Assembly (NCBI RefSeq): GCF_013141725.1
Contig: NZ_WHNZ01000012.1
Location: forward strand, 248,001-312,000
Direction: 5' to 3'
Source of the DNA: Paenibacillus planticolens
GTDB taxonomy: Bacteria; Bacillota; Bacilli; Paenibacillales; NBRC-103111
Length of the DNA stretch: 64,000 nucleotides
The notes below the pieces were generated by a model, which was not told the DNA's origin, searched no databases, and saw only the letters and a program-made list of their open reading frames with translations. Below are positions 1 to 8,079 of the stretch, piece by piece; the first letter of the stretch is position 1; every line of letters begins with the position of its first letter. The translations under genes and the position numbers were made by a program.

Positions 1-240
1 CATTGTCAAACAGACTGCGGCATGTGCAAAACGAGCATTATTCGCTCCTATGATGCCAATCGGTATGAGCGGATTATCATCGGAGACAGCATTACAGATT
101 TCGAAGGAGCTAAGCTGGTTGATACGATTTTCGCACGTTCCCACCTTGTTGAGATGTGCGAGAAGCTGGGATACGCGTATTACCCGTTCGATAACTTCTT
201 CGATATTATGAAGCAATTGGAGGCTGAACCTGTAGCATGA
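1..240 (+). CDS. mtnX: MtnX, 2-hydroxy-3-keto-5-methylthiopentenyl-1-phosphate phosphatase (5' truncated)
   Basis: This is the C-terminal end of a HAD-type phosphatase of the methionine salvage pathway, which removes phosphate from the enolised methylthiopentenyl intermediate. The frame is open from base 1, so the start lies outside the window. The visible part has the Cys-rich segment typical of MtnX (Cys-x4-Cys-x2-Cys-Lys) and a HAD motif with IGDSxTDxEGAK, where the Asp pair coordinates magnesium. It overlaps the next gene by four bases (ATGA), so the two are translationally coupled. The neighbour mtnB supports the assignment. About 78 of roughly 220 residues are present. Confidence 0.88.
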   Translation, partial: HCQTDCGMCKTSIIRSYDANRYERIIIGDSITDFEGAKLVDTIFARSHLVEMCEKLGYAYYPFDNFFDIMKQLEAEPVA

Positions 241-872
241 GTATTTTACTGGAAGAGAAACAACGCGCTTTTGCCGAGCTGCGCGACATTAAAGCCAATC
301 TGGCGGCAAGAGGCTGGTTCCCTGCGACTAGCGGCAATTTATCCGTACGCGTAGGCGGCTTTGACCCTGAGCAATTCACGTTCGCCATCACATCAAGCGG
401 CAAGGATAAATCCGTGCAAACGCCGGAAGATTTCCTGCTTGTGAATGAGAAAGGCGTAGCCACAGAAGCCACCAGCCTGAAGCCGTCGGCTGAAACGCTA
501 ATCCATAGCGAAATCTACCGATTGACCGGCGCTGGCGCTATTTTTCATGTGCATACGATTTTCAATAATTTGATTTCCGAGCTGTACTGGGAACGTAAAA
601 GTATTCCGGTTAACGGCGTTGAGCTGATTAAGGCGTTCAACATTTGGGATGAGGAAGCTCAAATCGAGATTCCGATTTTGCCGAACTATGCGGAGATCCC
701 GCGTATCGCTGAGCTTGTAGAAGGAGCCATTATTCCGCGGATTCCCGGCATCGTACTTCGCAAGCACGGTATTTATGCGTGGGGTGCGAATGCATTTGAA
801 GCGAAGCGTCATTTGGAAGCTTTCGAATTCCTCTTTGAATACGTGTACCGCTCTCATCTGCTGAATAAATAA
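237..872 (+). CDS. mtnB: MtnB, methylthioribulose-1-phosphate dehydratase
   Basis: This class II aldolase-like enzyme dehydrates 5-methylthioribulose 1-phosphate in the methionine salvage pathway, in the cytoplasm. The 211-residue length is normal for the family. Zinc ligands are visible as His104 and His106 (HVH) and His177 (RKHG), with the likely catalytic glutamate in SAETLIHSE near residue 86. The segment TSGNLSVR near residues 31-38 is the phosphate-binding region of this fold. The start overlaps the mtnX stop as ATGA. It is followed by a bidirectional terminator shared with the convergent dnaD. Confidence 0.93.
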   Translation: MSILLEEKQRAFAELRDIKANLAARGWFPATSGNLSVRVGGFDPEQFTFAITSSGKDKSVQTPEDFLLVNEKGVATEATSLKPSAETLIHSEIYRLTGAGAIFHVHTIFNNLISELYWERKSIPVNGVELIKAFNIWDEEAQIEIPILPNYAEIPRIAELVEGAIIPRIPGIVLRKHGIYAWGANAFEAKRHLEAFEFLFEYVYRSHLLNK

Positions 873-902
873 CATATTGTGCCTCTTATGAAAGCACAAA
901 TA

Positions 903-943
903 AGGCTGTCTCCAAAGGTCTAATGCGACCTGAGGGACAGCCT
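903..943. terminator. bidirectional terminator between mtnB and dnaD
   Basis: An inverted repeat has outer arms AGGCTGTC and GACAGCCT and inner arms AGGTC and GACCT around a six-base loop. T-rich sequence follows on both strands. It sits between convergent genes and probably ends both transcripts. It resembles the hairpins near 5348 and 59775. Confidence 0.75.
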
Positions 944-949
944 CTTCGT

Positions 950-1630
950 TTATCTGGATTGTCTAAAGCGCTGCGAATATTCCTTCGCTTGATCCACGGT
1001 GCCGACCCGATTCCGGCTCCATTCCAGCAGAATGCGATCAATATAACGGAAGTGCACCTTGCCGGCAAAAACCGCTTCCTTCAATGCCGTCAGTATGAGA
1101 TCTTCCTTATATTGATCCTTGTCCAGCCAACCGCTGATCGTCTCCAGCTCCATCGGAGTCAACGGTCGGGCAAACTCTTTTTCGAACGTGGTGAAAATAT
1201 TTCTGGCACCCTCGTCAGCTGGCATTGGCGTACGGACAGCGGATAATTTGGCCATCTCCTGTTCGGCTGCCTGCTTGGCTAGCTTCCGGTATAACGGTGT
1301 TAGATTATATCGCTCGCTGCGAATCCCAGATAGCACGTCAATCTCTTCATCAATCGCGATGAACTGTTCGTGAATCAATTTCTGCAAGCCGGCAATGACC
1401 AAATCCGGTGATGCCGACATGCGGGATTGAATCTCATCGGTGGTTGGAAAATCGTACTTTTCCTTTTCCAGAAAGGAAATGAGATGGATTAGCGTCATAA
1501 CCTCGATTTCGCTTAACTGAAGGGCACGATAGTTTTTCAGCAGAAGAAGCGGTACCGCGACACTGCCTTCCTGGATGCTGCTCAACAGGACCGCTTCAAT
1601 TTGCTGCTGTGTAATGAACGGTTTGCTCAT
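950..1630 (-). CDS. dnaD: DnaD-like replication initiation / primosome protein
   Basis: DnaD helps DnaA and DnaB load the replicative helicase at oriC and at restart sites. The product is 226 residues, close to the 232 of B. subtilis DnaD. The N-terminal 110 residues look like the winged-helix DNA- and self-binding domain. The C-terminal part, starting near FEKEFARPLTPME (about residue 147), is the DnaD C-domain, and an aromatic/charged tail follows. It lies 40 bases downstream of asnS on the same strand, as in Bacillus, where nth would follow. Here nth is absent and mtnB lies convergent. The start is ATG at 1630. Confidence 0.9.
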   Translation of the reverse strand: MSKPFITQQQIEAVLLSSIQEGSVAVPLLLLKNYRALQLSEIEVMTLIHLISFLEKEKYDFPTTDEIQSRMSASPDLVIAGLQKLIHEQFIAIDEEIDVLSGIRSERYNLTPLYRKLAKQAAEQEMAKLSAVRTPMPADEGARNIFTTFEKEFARPLTPMELETISGWLDKDQYKEDLILTALKEAVFAGKVHFRYIDRILLEWSRNRVGTVDQAKEYSQRFRQSR

Positions 1631-1670
1631 CCGGTCTCCTTTCTCTTTCTACCTTCGGTTGATAAATGGA

Positions 1671-2960
1671 TTACGGATACAAACGGTAGAGCAAACGCGG
1701 GAACGGAATCGTTTCGCGAACGTGATCCAGACCGCAAATCCATGCAACGGTACGTTCTAGGCCAAGACCGAAACCGGAATGCGGCACTGACCCGTATTTC
1801 CGCAGGTCGAGATACCATTGGTAGGCTTCTTTGGATAGCTCGTGCTCTTTGAAACGTTGCTCCATTAACTCCGGATCATCAATCCGCTGACTGCCTCCGA
1901 TAATTTCACCATAGCCCTCTGGTGCAATCATATCTGCGCAAAGCACAACCTCAGGGCGGCTAGGATCCGGCTTCATATAAAAAGCTTTAATCTCGGTAGG
2001 CCAATGCGTAATGAACACAGGCGTTTCATATTCAGCAGCAATCGCAGTCTCATGCGGCGCTCCGAAATCTTCGCCCCACTCGAATTCATGGCCGTTCTTT
2101 TGCAAGAACTCGACCGCTTGATCGTACGTAATTCGCGGGAAGGAGCCTTTAATTTTCTCAAGCTTGGAAGTGTCGCGCTCTAAGGTTTCCAGCTCTTGCG
2201 CACAATTTTGGAGTACAGTCTGAACGATATGAGACACGAATTGCTCCTGAACTTCTAAGTTTTCGGCATGGTCCACGAACGCCATTTCCGGTTCGATCAT
2301 CCAGAACTCAATGAGATGTCTTCTAGTTTTTGATTTCTCCGCACGGAACGTAGGCCCGAAAGAATACACGCGGCCAAGCGCCATCGCAGCAGCTTCCATG
2401 TACAGCTGACCGCTTTGCGTCAAGAAGGCATCCTCATCAAAATATTTGGTGTGGAACAAATTCGTCGTTCCCTCACAAGAAGAAGGGGTTAGAATCGGCG
2501 GATCCACCAAATGGAAGCCGCGCTCGTTGAAAAATTGCTGAACCGCTTGAATAATTTGGGCGCGAATGACAAGCACGGCGCGTTGGCGCGGACTGCGAAT
2601 CCACAGATGACGGTTATCCATCAAGAAATCAACGCCATGCTCCTTCGGTGTAATCGGATATTCTTCGGTGATTTGAATGATCTCTACGCCGGTTACATCC
2701 AGCTCGAAACCGCCCTTGCTGCGGGTATCCTCTTTCACTTTGCCGGTTATGTACAGTGAGCTTTCTTGCGTCAGCTTGGAAGCCGCATCCCAAACATCTT
2801 CGCTAACTTCGCTTTTTACTACAACACCTTGTATATATCCTGAACCGTCTCTAAGTTGTAAAAATTGAATTTTACCGCTAGACCGTTTCTTGTTTAGCCA
2901 ACAGCCAATTGTCACTGACTCGCCGACATGATGTTTTACTTCCCCTATCGTACATTTCAT
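1671..2960 (-). CDS. asnS: asparaginyl-tRNA synthetase
   Basis: This class IIb aminoacyl-tRNA synthetase charges tRNA-Asn. Residues 1-115 form the OB-fold anticodon-binding domain ([10 protein letters not shown] at the start, GYIQGVVVK). The rest is the class II catalytic core. Motif 2 is visible as [19 protein letters not shown] near residue 205. Motif 3 is [15 protein letters not shown] near the end, followed by the typical ending [15 protein letters not shown]. The length of 429 matches the usual 430. The ribosome-binding site AAGGAGG lies 12 bases from the ATG. A TACAAT -10-like box lies about 80 bases upstream, but I see no T-box leader. Confidence 0.95.
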   Translation of the reverse strand: MKCTIGEVKHHVGESVTIGCWLNKKRSSGKIQFLQLRDGSGYIQGVVVKSEVSEDVWDAASKLTQESSLYITGKVKEDTRSKGGFELDVTGVEIIQITEEYPITPKEHGVDFLMDNRHLWIRSPRQRAVLVIRAQIIQAVQQFFNERGFHLVDPPILTPSSCEGTTNLFHTKYFDEDAFLTQSGQLYMEAAAMALGRVYSFGPTFRAEKSKTRRHLIEFWMIEPEMAFVDHAENLEVQEQFVSHIVQTVLQNCAQELETLERDTSKLEKIKGSFPRITYDQAVEFLQKNGHEFEWGEDFGAPHETAIAAEYETPVFITHWPTEIKAFYMKPDPSRPEVVLCADMIAPEGYGEIIGGSQRIDDPELMEQRFKEHELSKEAYQWYLDLRKYGSVPHSGFGLGLERTVAWICGLDHVRETIPFPRLLYRLYP

Positions 2961-3062
2961 ACTTGTTGAGTACCTCCTTGAGTTTTCGTACGAACTTTTT
3001 TACAGCTAAGATGCCCGGAAATCTCCTGCGCTTTTCTATTGTACACTATTTTGAGCAAAGAT

Positions 3063-4271
3063 TCAGTTTTGGGCAGACTGAACTAAACGATAGGTGTCTC
3101 TGGCGATCACCCATTCTTCATTGGTTGGTATGACCAGCACTTGCACTTTGGAGTTTGCAGTTGTAATGCGCCGTTCCTGGCCTCTCCCTGAGCGGTTTGC
3201 TGCTTCATCGAATTCCACCCCAAGGTAAGTCAGTTGCTCGCAAACTCTTTTGCGCAGCAGCTCCGAATTCTCGCCGACGCCGGCCGTAAATACAATCGCA
3301 TCGACGCCATTCATGGCCGCGGCGTAAGCACCGATATATTTGCGCAAGCGATACTCATACATCTCGAATGCAAGATTGGCGTTTTTGTCCCCTGCCTCCA
3401 TCGCTTCCGTGATCTCCCGCATATCGCTGGAGATGCCCGAGATCGCTTGAAGCCCGCTATGCTTGTTCAGCATCGAGGAAATCTCGCCAAGCGTCAAATC
3501 CTCCTTGCCCATCGCATAAGGCACGATAGCGGGATCGAGATCGCCGCTGCGCGTCCCCATCATCAGACCCTCGAGCGGGGTCATCCCCATGCTCGTATCC
3601 ACCGCCTTGCCACCCAAAATGGCGGCGCAGGAAGCTCCATTACCGATATGACAGGTAATGAGCTTCAGCTGCCCCAGAGGGCGGCCCAGGAAGGCTGCGG
3701 CACGTTCGCTCACATAGTTGTGCGAAGTGCCGTGAAAACCGTAGCGGCGCACTTTGTGCTTCCGGTACAGCACCATCGGTACCGGATAAAGGTAAGCATG
3801 CGCCGGCATGGACTGATGGAAGGCCGTGTCGAATACAACGGCCTGCGGGACGTCCGGCATGTTCGCTTCCACCGCCAAAATGCCAAGCATGTGCGCCGGA
3901 TTGTGCAGCGGCGCCAAATCGAAAAGCCGCTTGATCTCCTGCTTCACCTCGTGGTTCACGAGGACGGAGCTCTTGAAGCTTTCACCGCCATGCACGACGC
4001 GGTGACCTACGGCGTTGATCTCTGCCGTTGACTCGAGCACGCCGTGCTCGGGATGAACGAGCAGCGCCAATACTTTGCGGATCGCAGTCGTATGCTCCAA
4101 AATTTCACTGACCTCGTGAACTTCACCTTTGTCTTTCGGTTCATGCACCAAAATAGCGGTTTCCATCCCGATCCGCTCGACTCTGCCCTTCGCCAGAACC
4201 GTCTCATCTTCCATTTGAAAAAGCTGATATTTCAGTGACGAGCTCCCTGCATTAATGACGAGAATATTCAC
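3063..4271 (-). CDS. ackA: acetate kinase
   Basis: AckA interconverts acetyl phosphate plus ADP with acetate plus ATP in overflow and fermentative metabolism. The 402-residue protein begins with the ASKHA signature NAGSSSLKYQLF. It also carries the second family signature around HGTSHNYVSERAA and CHIGNGASCAA, and the substrate segment MTPLEGLMMGTRSGDLDP. The start codon is GTG and overlaps the hbd stop as GTGA, so translation is probably coupled to hbd. It lies upstream of asnS on the same strand, with about 100 bases between them. Confidence 0.96.
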   Translation of the reverse strand: MNILVINAGSSSLKYQLFQMEDETVLAKGRVERIGMETAILVHEPKDKGEVHEVSEILEHTTAIRKVLALLVHPEHGVLESTAEINAVGHRVVHGGESFKSSVLVNHEVKQEIKRLFDLAPLHNPAHMLGILAVEANMPDVPQAVVFDTAFHQSMPAHAYLYPVPMVLYRKHKVRRYGFHGTSHNYVSERAAAFLGRPLGQLKLITCHIGNGASCAAILGGKAVDTSMGMTPLEGLMMGTRSGDLDPAIVPYAMGKEDLTLGEISSMLNKHSGLQAISGISSDMREITEAMEAGDKNANLAFEMYEYRLRKYIGAYAAAMNGVDAIVFTAGVGENSELLRKRVCEQLTYLGVEFDEAANRSGRGQERRITTANSKVQVLVIPTNEEWVIARDTYRLVQSAQN

Positions 4272-5140
4272 AATCGGTCACCATCCTTGTCGTAAAGGAA
4301 AAAGCCCTCTCCTGTTTTGGCACCCAAATGACCGGCACGCACCATTTTCTTCAACAGAAATGACGGCCGGTACTTAATATCTCCATAATCGCGGAACATT
4401 CCTTCGAGCGCATCATGCACAGAATCCAAACCGAATCGGTCACACATTTCTAACGGGCCATACTTGAAATCATAGCCGATTCGCATGGCGGTATCGATAT
4501 CTTCCGCAGATGCTACGCCCTCTGACAGCGTGTGCAAAGCTTCGTTGATAAGCGTGCAGATGAGTCTTGTCGTAATAAAGCCCGGCGATTCATTGACTTT
4601 AATGCCTTTCTTTTGAATCAGCTCATCCACAAATCGTCTCGTTTTCTCAAAGGTTTCATCCGACGTCTTCATCGCACGGATAATCTCGACGAGATTCACT
4701 TTTGCAACCGGGTGCAAAAAATGAAGTCCGATAACCCGTTGAGGAATGGTTGTCACAGCTGCAATCTCGGTCACGCTGAGCGTAGATGTATTGGATGCTA
4801 GAATAATGGATGAATTGCAAATTTGATTTAATTGGAAAAAGACGTGTTTTTTAGCATTTAAATCTTCGGTGATTGTTTCTATGACCATATCGCAAGAAGC
4901 CATGTCTTGGAGAGAATCCGCTTTCTTTATTTTTGCTAAAATAAGCTTTTTCTCCGCTTCCGTCAAAGCCCATCGTTCGATTTGTTTATCTAAACTAACC
5001 TGGATCTGCTCTAAGGCTCGGTCAAGCTTCTCTGCCGATTTCTCAACCAACAATACTTCCAGCCCCCGGGCCGCAAGCATTTCAGATATGCCTTGTCCCA
5101 TTGTGCCGCCGCCGACAACACCAATTGTTTTGATAACCAT
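4268..5140 (-). CDS. hbd: 3-hydroxybutyryl-CoA dehydrogenase family protein
   Basis: This NAD(P)-dependent enzyme interconverts acetoacetyl-CoA and 3-hydroxybutyryl-CoA. The ATG at 5140 is chosen over an upstream in-frame codon because GAAGGAG lies eight bases before it and the Rossmann motif GVVGGGTMGQG starts only eight residues in. The NAD domain contains the HFLHPV segment with the likely catalytic His. The C-terminal dimer domain follows from about residue 185 (GFITTRLICTLINEALH). The 290-residue length is typical of the family. Coupling to ackA suggests a role in acyl-CoA or acetate flux, but the exact chain-length specificity cannot be read from the sequence. Confidence 0.9.
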   Translation of the reverse strand: MVIKTIGVVGGGTMGQGISEMLAARGLEVLLVEKSAEKLDRALEQIQVSLDKQIERWALTEAEKKLILAKIKKADSLQDMASCDMVIETITEDLNAKKHVFFQLNQICNSSIILASNTSTLSVTEIAAVTTIPQRVIGLHFLHPVAKVNLVEIIRAMKTSDETFEKTRRFVDELIQKKGIKVNESPGFITTRLICTLINEALHTLSEGVASAEDIDTAMRIGYDFKYGPLEMCDRFGLDSVHDALEGMFRDYGDIKYRPSFLLKKMVRAGHLGAKTGEGFFLYDKDGDRL

Positions 5141-5347
5141 GCCAATTTCTCCTTCGTAAGGCTCATTCTTATCTTTCGCAACCAGAGCGCCTTGCAACTT
5201 TGGATGCAACCTTGGAAGCCCACACCTATCATACAATTTTTACTGTCAAATTTCATTAACAGTCACAAAACATTGCGGAACCTTTACGAGCTTTGACACA
5301 ATTGCGATATGAAAGAGAGCTCCGCCTATTTTTTGAACGAACATAAA

Positions 5348-5390
5348 GGGGCTATCCTTCAGGCCATTCCTGACCTTTCAAGACAACCCC
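5348..5390 (-). terminator. probable terminator after the FtsH-like gene
   Basis: Read on the minus strand, an imperfect stem runs from GGGGTTGTC to ATAGCCCC with inner arms TCAGG and CCTGA, then TTTATGTT. It lies just past the stop codon at 5399. The layout matches the terminators at 903 and 59775. Confidence 0.55.
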
Positions 5391-5398
5391 CACCTTTT

Positions 5399-6907
5399 TT
5401 AAGCACTCTGGGAAACAGATGCATCAAACAACTTTCGGAACGTATCGCCGGAAATAACTTCTTCTTTCATCAAAATCGCGAAGGAATGGTCGAACACTCC
5501 CCGCTGCTGCTCCAGCAGAGCTTTTGTGTGCATCATCAAAGCATCGAGAATGCTCGTATTCTCCTTCATCAGCTGATCCTTCGTGACCATCTCACGGTCA
5601 ATGATGCCAAGCGATGTTAAGCCTGAGTCCATCATATTGCGGACCATGGATAGAGCTTGCTCAAAATCGTTCCGCGAGCCCGTGCTGCGGCCGCCATAGA
5701 AAATTTCTTCTGCCGCGGCGCCGCCTAGAGCGATCATGATTTGCTGCTCGATATAATCCTTCGTGTACAAATAATGATCCTTCGGCGGGTTATGGCGCAC
5801 ATAGCCGAGCGCTTTCCCACGCGGACTTACCGTTACTTGCGACACGGAGCCCGGACGTACAAGCTCAGCAACAATCGCGTGGCCCAGTTCGTGATAAGCA
5901 ACCCGCTCTTTCTCGTCCTGTGCGGTTTCCTTATCCGTCCGCTCACCCATCATGATTTTATCAATCGCAGATGCCAAATGATGCTGCTCAATGACTTTTT
6001 TATCCTCACGCATCGCATAAATGGCCGCTTCATTCAGCACGCCTTCCAATTGAGCGCCGGAGAAGCCGAAAGTTTGTTCGGCGATCACATCCAAAGAAAC
6101 CTCGCTTGCTAACGGCTTGTTTTTCACATGAATATCCAGAATCGACAGCCGGCCTTTCTTATCCGGAAGATCCACTTCAATATGACGGTCAAAACGTCCC
6201 GGACGTAGAAGCGCACTATCCAGCATTTCCTTCCGGTTCGTCGCAGCCATAATCAAAATACGCGGCGCATCGTTCGTGTGAATCCCATCCATCTCGGTTA
6301 ACAATTGGTTAAGCGTTTGGTCGTACTCGCGCTGCTGACCGCCATCCCGCTTACCGCCGATCACATCAATCTCATCGATAAAAATAATCGCGTTGTCTTT
6401 GCCCTCTTTGACCGCGCGGGTTCTTGCTTCCTTGAAGAGATCACGGACACGGCTCGCACCGACGCCTACATACATCTCTACAAACTCACTGCCTGAAGCA
6501 GCTAAGTACACCGAATTCGTGTAGTGAGCGGCTGCTTTCGCCATTAGCGTCTTACCCGTTCCCGGAGGCCCGGTGAGCAATATACCTTTGAGCGGGCGAA
6601 TGCCCAGCTTCTTAATTTCTTCATGCTTAATCAAAAAATCAAGTGCTTCCGTCAATTCTTTCTTAGCCCGGTCCTGTCCGCCAATCTCATCAAAAGTCAG
6701 AAAAGCCGGCGTTCGATTCTTACTTTTACGGTCGCCGCCCCCGCCGGCAGAGATGCCTACTCCGCCGCGGCTTCTAATCATATAAAACAGCGAAACGCCG
6801 ATTACACCAACAAACAATATAGGTATCACATTCACGCCTAAGAATGCTAAGAAAATAAGCAGTACGGGAATAAAGCCAATCCCAATTTCCTTGTATATTT
6901 TACTCAT
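5399..6907 (-). CDS. FtsH-like membrane AAA+ zinc protease lacking the extracytoplasmic domain
   Basis: This is an ATP-dependent membrane protease of the FtsH type but only 502 residues long, against about 640 for FtsH. Residues 10-44 are almost continuously hydrophobic and look like two membrane segments with hardly any loop. The roughly 70-residue extracytoplasmic domain of FtsH is therefore missing. The Walker A motif GPPGTGKT is at 113-120 and Walker B IIFIDEID at 175-182. The pore loop MYVGVGA follows the usual aromatic-Val-Gly pattern. Zinc ligands HELGH (340-344) and Asp415 in SRNDFEQA are intact, so it should be proteolytically active. It overlaps the upstream 176-residue gene by eight bases. 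It is probably a paralogue of the housekeeping FtsH. Confidence 0.85.
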   Translation of the reverse strand: MSKIYKEIGIGFIPVLLIFLAFLGVNVIPILFVGVIGVSLFYMIRSRGGVGISAGGGGDRKSKNRTPAFLTFDEIGGQDRAKKELTEALDFLIKHEEIKKLGIRPLKGILLTGPPGTGKTLMAKAAAHYTNSVYLAASGSEFVEMYVGVGASRVRDLFKEARTRAVKEGKDNAIIFIDEIDVIGGKRDGGQQREYDQTLNQLLTEMDGIHTNDAPRILIMAATNRKEMLDSALLRPGRFDRHIEVDLPDKKGRLSILDIHVKNKPLASEVSLDVIAEQTFGFSGAQLEGVLNEAAIYAMREDKKVIEQHHLASAIDKIMMGERTDKETAQDEKERVAYHELGHAIVAELVRPGSVSQVTVSPRGKALGYVRHNPPKDHYLYTKDYIEQQIMIALGGAAAEEIFYGGRSTGSRNDFEQALSMVRNMMDSGLTSLGIIDREMVTKDQLMKENTSILDALMMHTKALLEQQRGVFDHSFAILMKEEVISGDTFRKLFDASVSQSA

Positions 6908-7430
6908 TCGGCCACACTCCTATCTGAGAAGTTCTAGGAAGCATGATGAATTTCGTGGCATCACCATCTGTCAATCGAATATATACATACGTTTGATCCA
7001 TTTCACTTTCCACTTTCATATTCGGCATGTCAGCGGCATATTTTTGCAGCGTTGCAGGAATGTCCGCATAGTGCTTGGTCTCCATGGCTTGAGCAACTTC
7101 GAATAAAGCTTTGGACCACCACTGATCCAGCTTCTCGGACGGATTGTCTTTAACATGAATATTTACAGTACGTTTACCGATAATCGATGCACCATCTTTG
7201 TTAATATGTTCAACAACTGTCCTTAAATTAGCATCTGCTTTTAAAACAACTTCTATATCAACTTTATCTTTGTCTAATTTCATGGTTGAACTGGTCACTC
7301 CGGGAACTTTGCTAATGATATCGGATAATGGAGATTCCATTGCAAAACTTGTATAAGCAAACCAGCCTCCAAATAAGACGCCGGCGGAAATAATTACACT
7401 CAATACAACAGGTAAGAGACGTAGCTTCAT
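6900..7430 (-). CDS. membrane-anchored protein of unknown function, partner of the FtsH-like gene
   Basis: I do not recognise this 176-residue protein. It has one N-terminal hydrophobic segment (about residues 5-25) and then a soluble, probably extracytoplasmic domain with alternating charged beta and helix stretches and no cysteines. The start at 7430 is preceded by GGGGGA at nine bases. The stop codon overlaps the start of the FtsH-like protease by eight bases, so the two are translationally coupled. A reasonable inference is that it is a regulator, adaptor or substrate of that protease, perhaps supplying the extracytoplasmic part that the protease lacks. This is inference only. Confidence 0.7.
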   Translation of the reverse strand: MKLRLLPVVLSVIISAGVLFGGWFAYTSFAMESPLSDIISKVPGVTSSTMKLDKDKVDIEVVLKADANLRTVVEHINKDGASIIGKRTVNIHVKDNPSEKLDQWWSKALFEVAQAMETKHYADIPATLQKYAADMPNMKVESEMDQTYVYIRLTDGDATKFIMLPRTSQIGVWPNE

Positions 7431-7532
7431 CAGTCAACGTCCCCCTTTCTCGATATATTATGTTGCGTCCGATTCCATACACTGAGTATATCACGCCATA
7501 TAACCATTAACCTTATGAAATGAGTGGAAACA

Positions 7533-7557
7533 AGAAAACCCAGCCTATTGCAGGCTG
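7533..7557 (-). terminator. terminator overlapping the ypmB stop codon
   Basis: On the minus strand CAGCCT, a five-base loop and AGGCTG form a stem followed by GGGTTTTCTTG. The stem overlaps the last codon and stop of the ypmB-like gene (stop at 7545-7547). Confidence 0.65.
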
Positions 7558-8039
7558 AGTCTCCACGTATCGATATACGATCCATCTTTAAATTTATAGT
7601 AATCATAAAAATATCTAGTGCCGCTATCATTTATTTTTTTATAAAATACTTCCCACACATACTCCTGATCCAGTTTGCCAGGCATGATCCGTTCAATCTC
7701 CGCATCAGGATTTTTCTTCATAACCACATCCCGAACTTGGTCTTCCGTGAAGCTTTCAGAAGCCATTTCCGTATGCACGTCCTTATCTGAAACCCATACG
7801 ATCAAATCTTGACCCAGCTTGTCTTCCCCATAAACGATACGAAACGGCTCTTCGCCATAGAAGAAATCCACTTTAACAGCTTTCGTCATGATGCTTTTCT
7901 CAAATGCGGTTTCTACCGCGGTGCGCTTACTGTCCCAATGCTCATTCTGCACGTTTAAGTAGAAGCGGCTGAGCACGACGCCCAGCGTCACAATAATAAA
8001 TACTCCAAAAGCTATAATTCTCGTTCGCTTCGCATTCAT
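7545..8039 (-). CDS. ypmB: YpmB-like membrane-anchored PepSY-type protein
   Basis: This 164-residue protein has one N-terminal membrane segment (about residues 8-27) and an extracytoplasmic domain with features of the YpmB family, which contains PepSY-like repeats. Its function is not established. The assignment rests on the size, architecture and position: in B. subtilis ypmB lies between dinG and asnS, as here, although mtaD, rex and the phosphate genes intervene. The ribosome-binding site AAGGAGGTG precedes the ATG. The last codons are part of a terminator hairpin. Confidence 0.75.
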   Translation of the reverse strand: MNAKRTRIIAFGVFIIVTLGVVLSRFYLNVQNEHWDSKRTAVETAFEKSIMTKAVKVDFFYGEEPFRIVYGEDKLGQDLIVWVSDKDVHTEMASESFTEDQVRDVVMKKNPDAEIERIMPGKLDQEYVWEVFYKKINDSGTRYFYDYYKFKDGSYIDTWRLSLQ

Positions 8040-8079
8040 AAGCGCCGCTCACCTCCTTGGACGAACTGCCGGCACCTGC

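Noticed and set aside
2961..3062. Possible T-box leader in front of asnS
   Set aside because: The gap is only about 100 bases and holds no terminator or T-box sequence.
3234..4031. 265-codon plus-strand frame opposite ackA
   Set aside because: It is the shadow of ackA, which has complete acetate kinase signatures.
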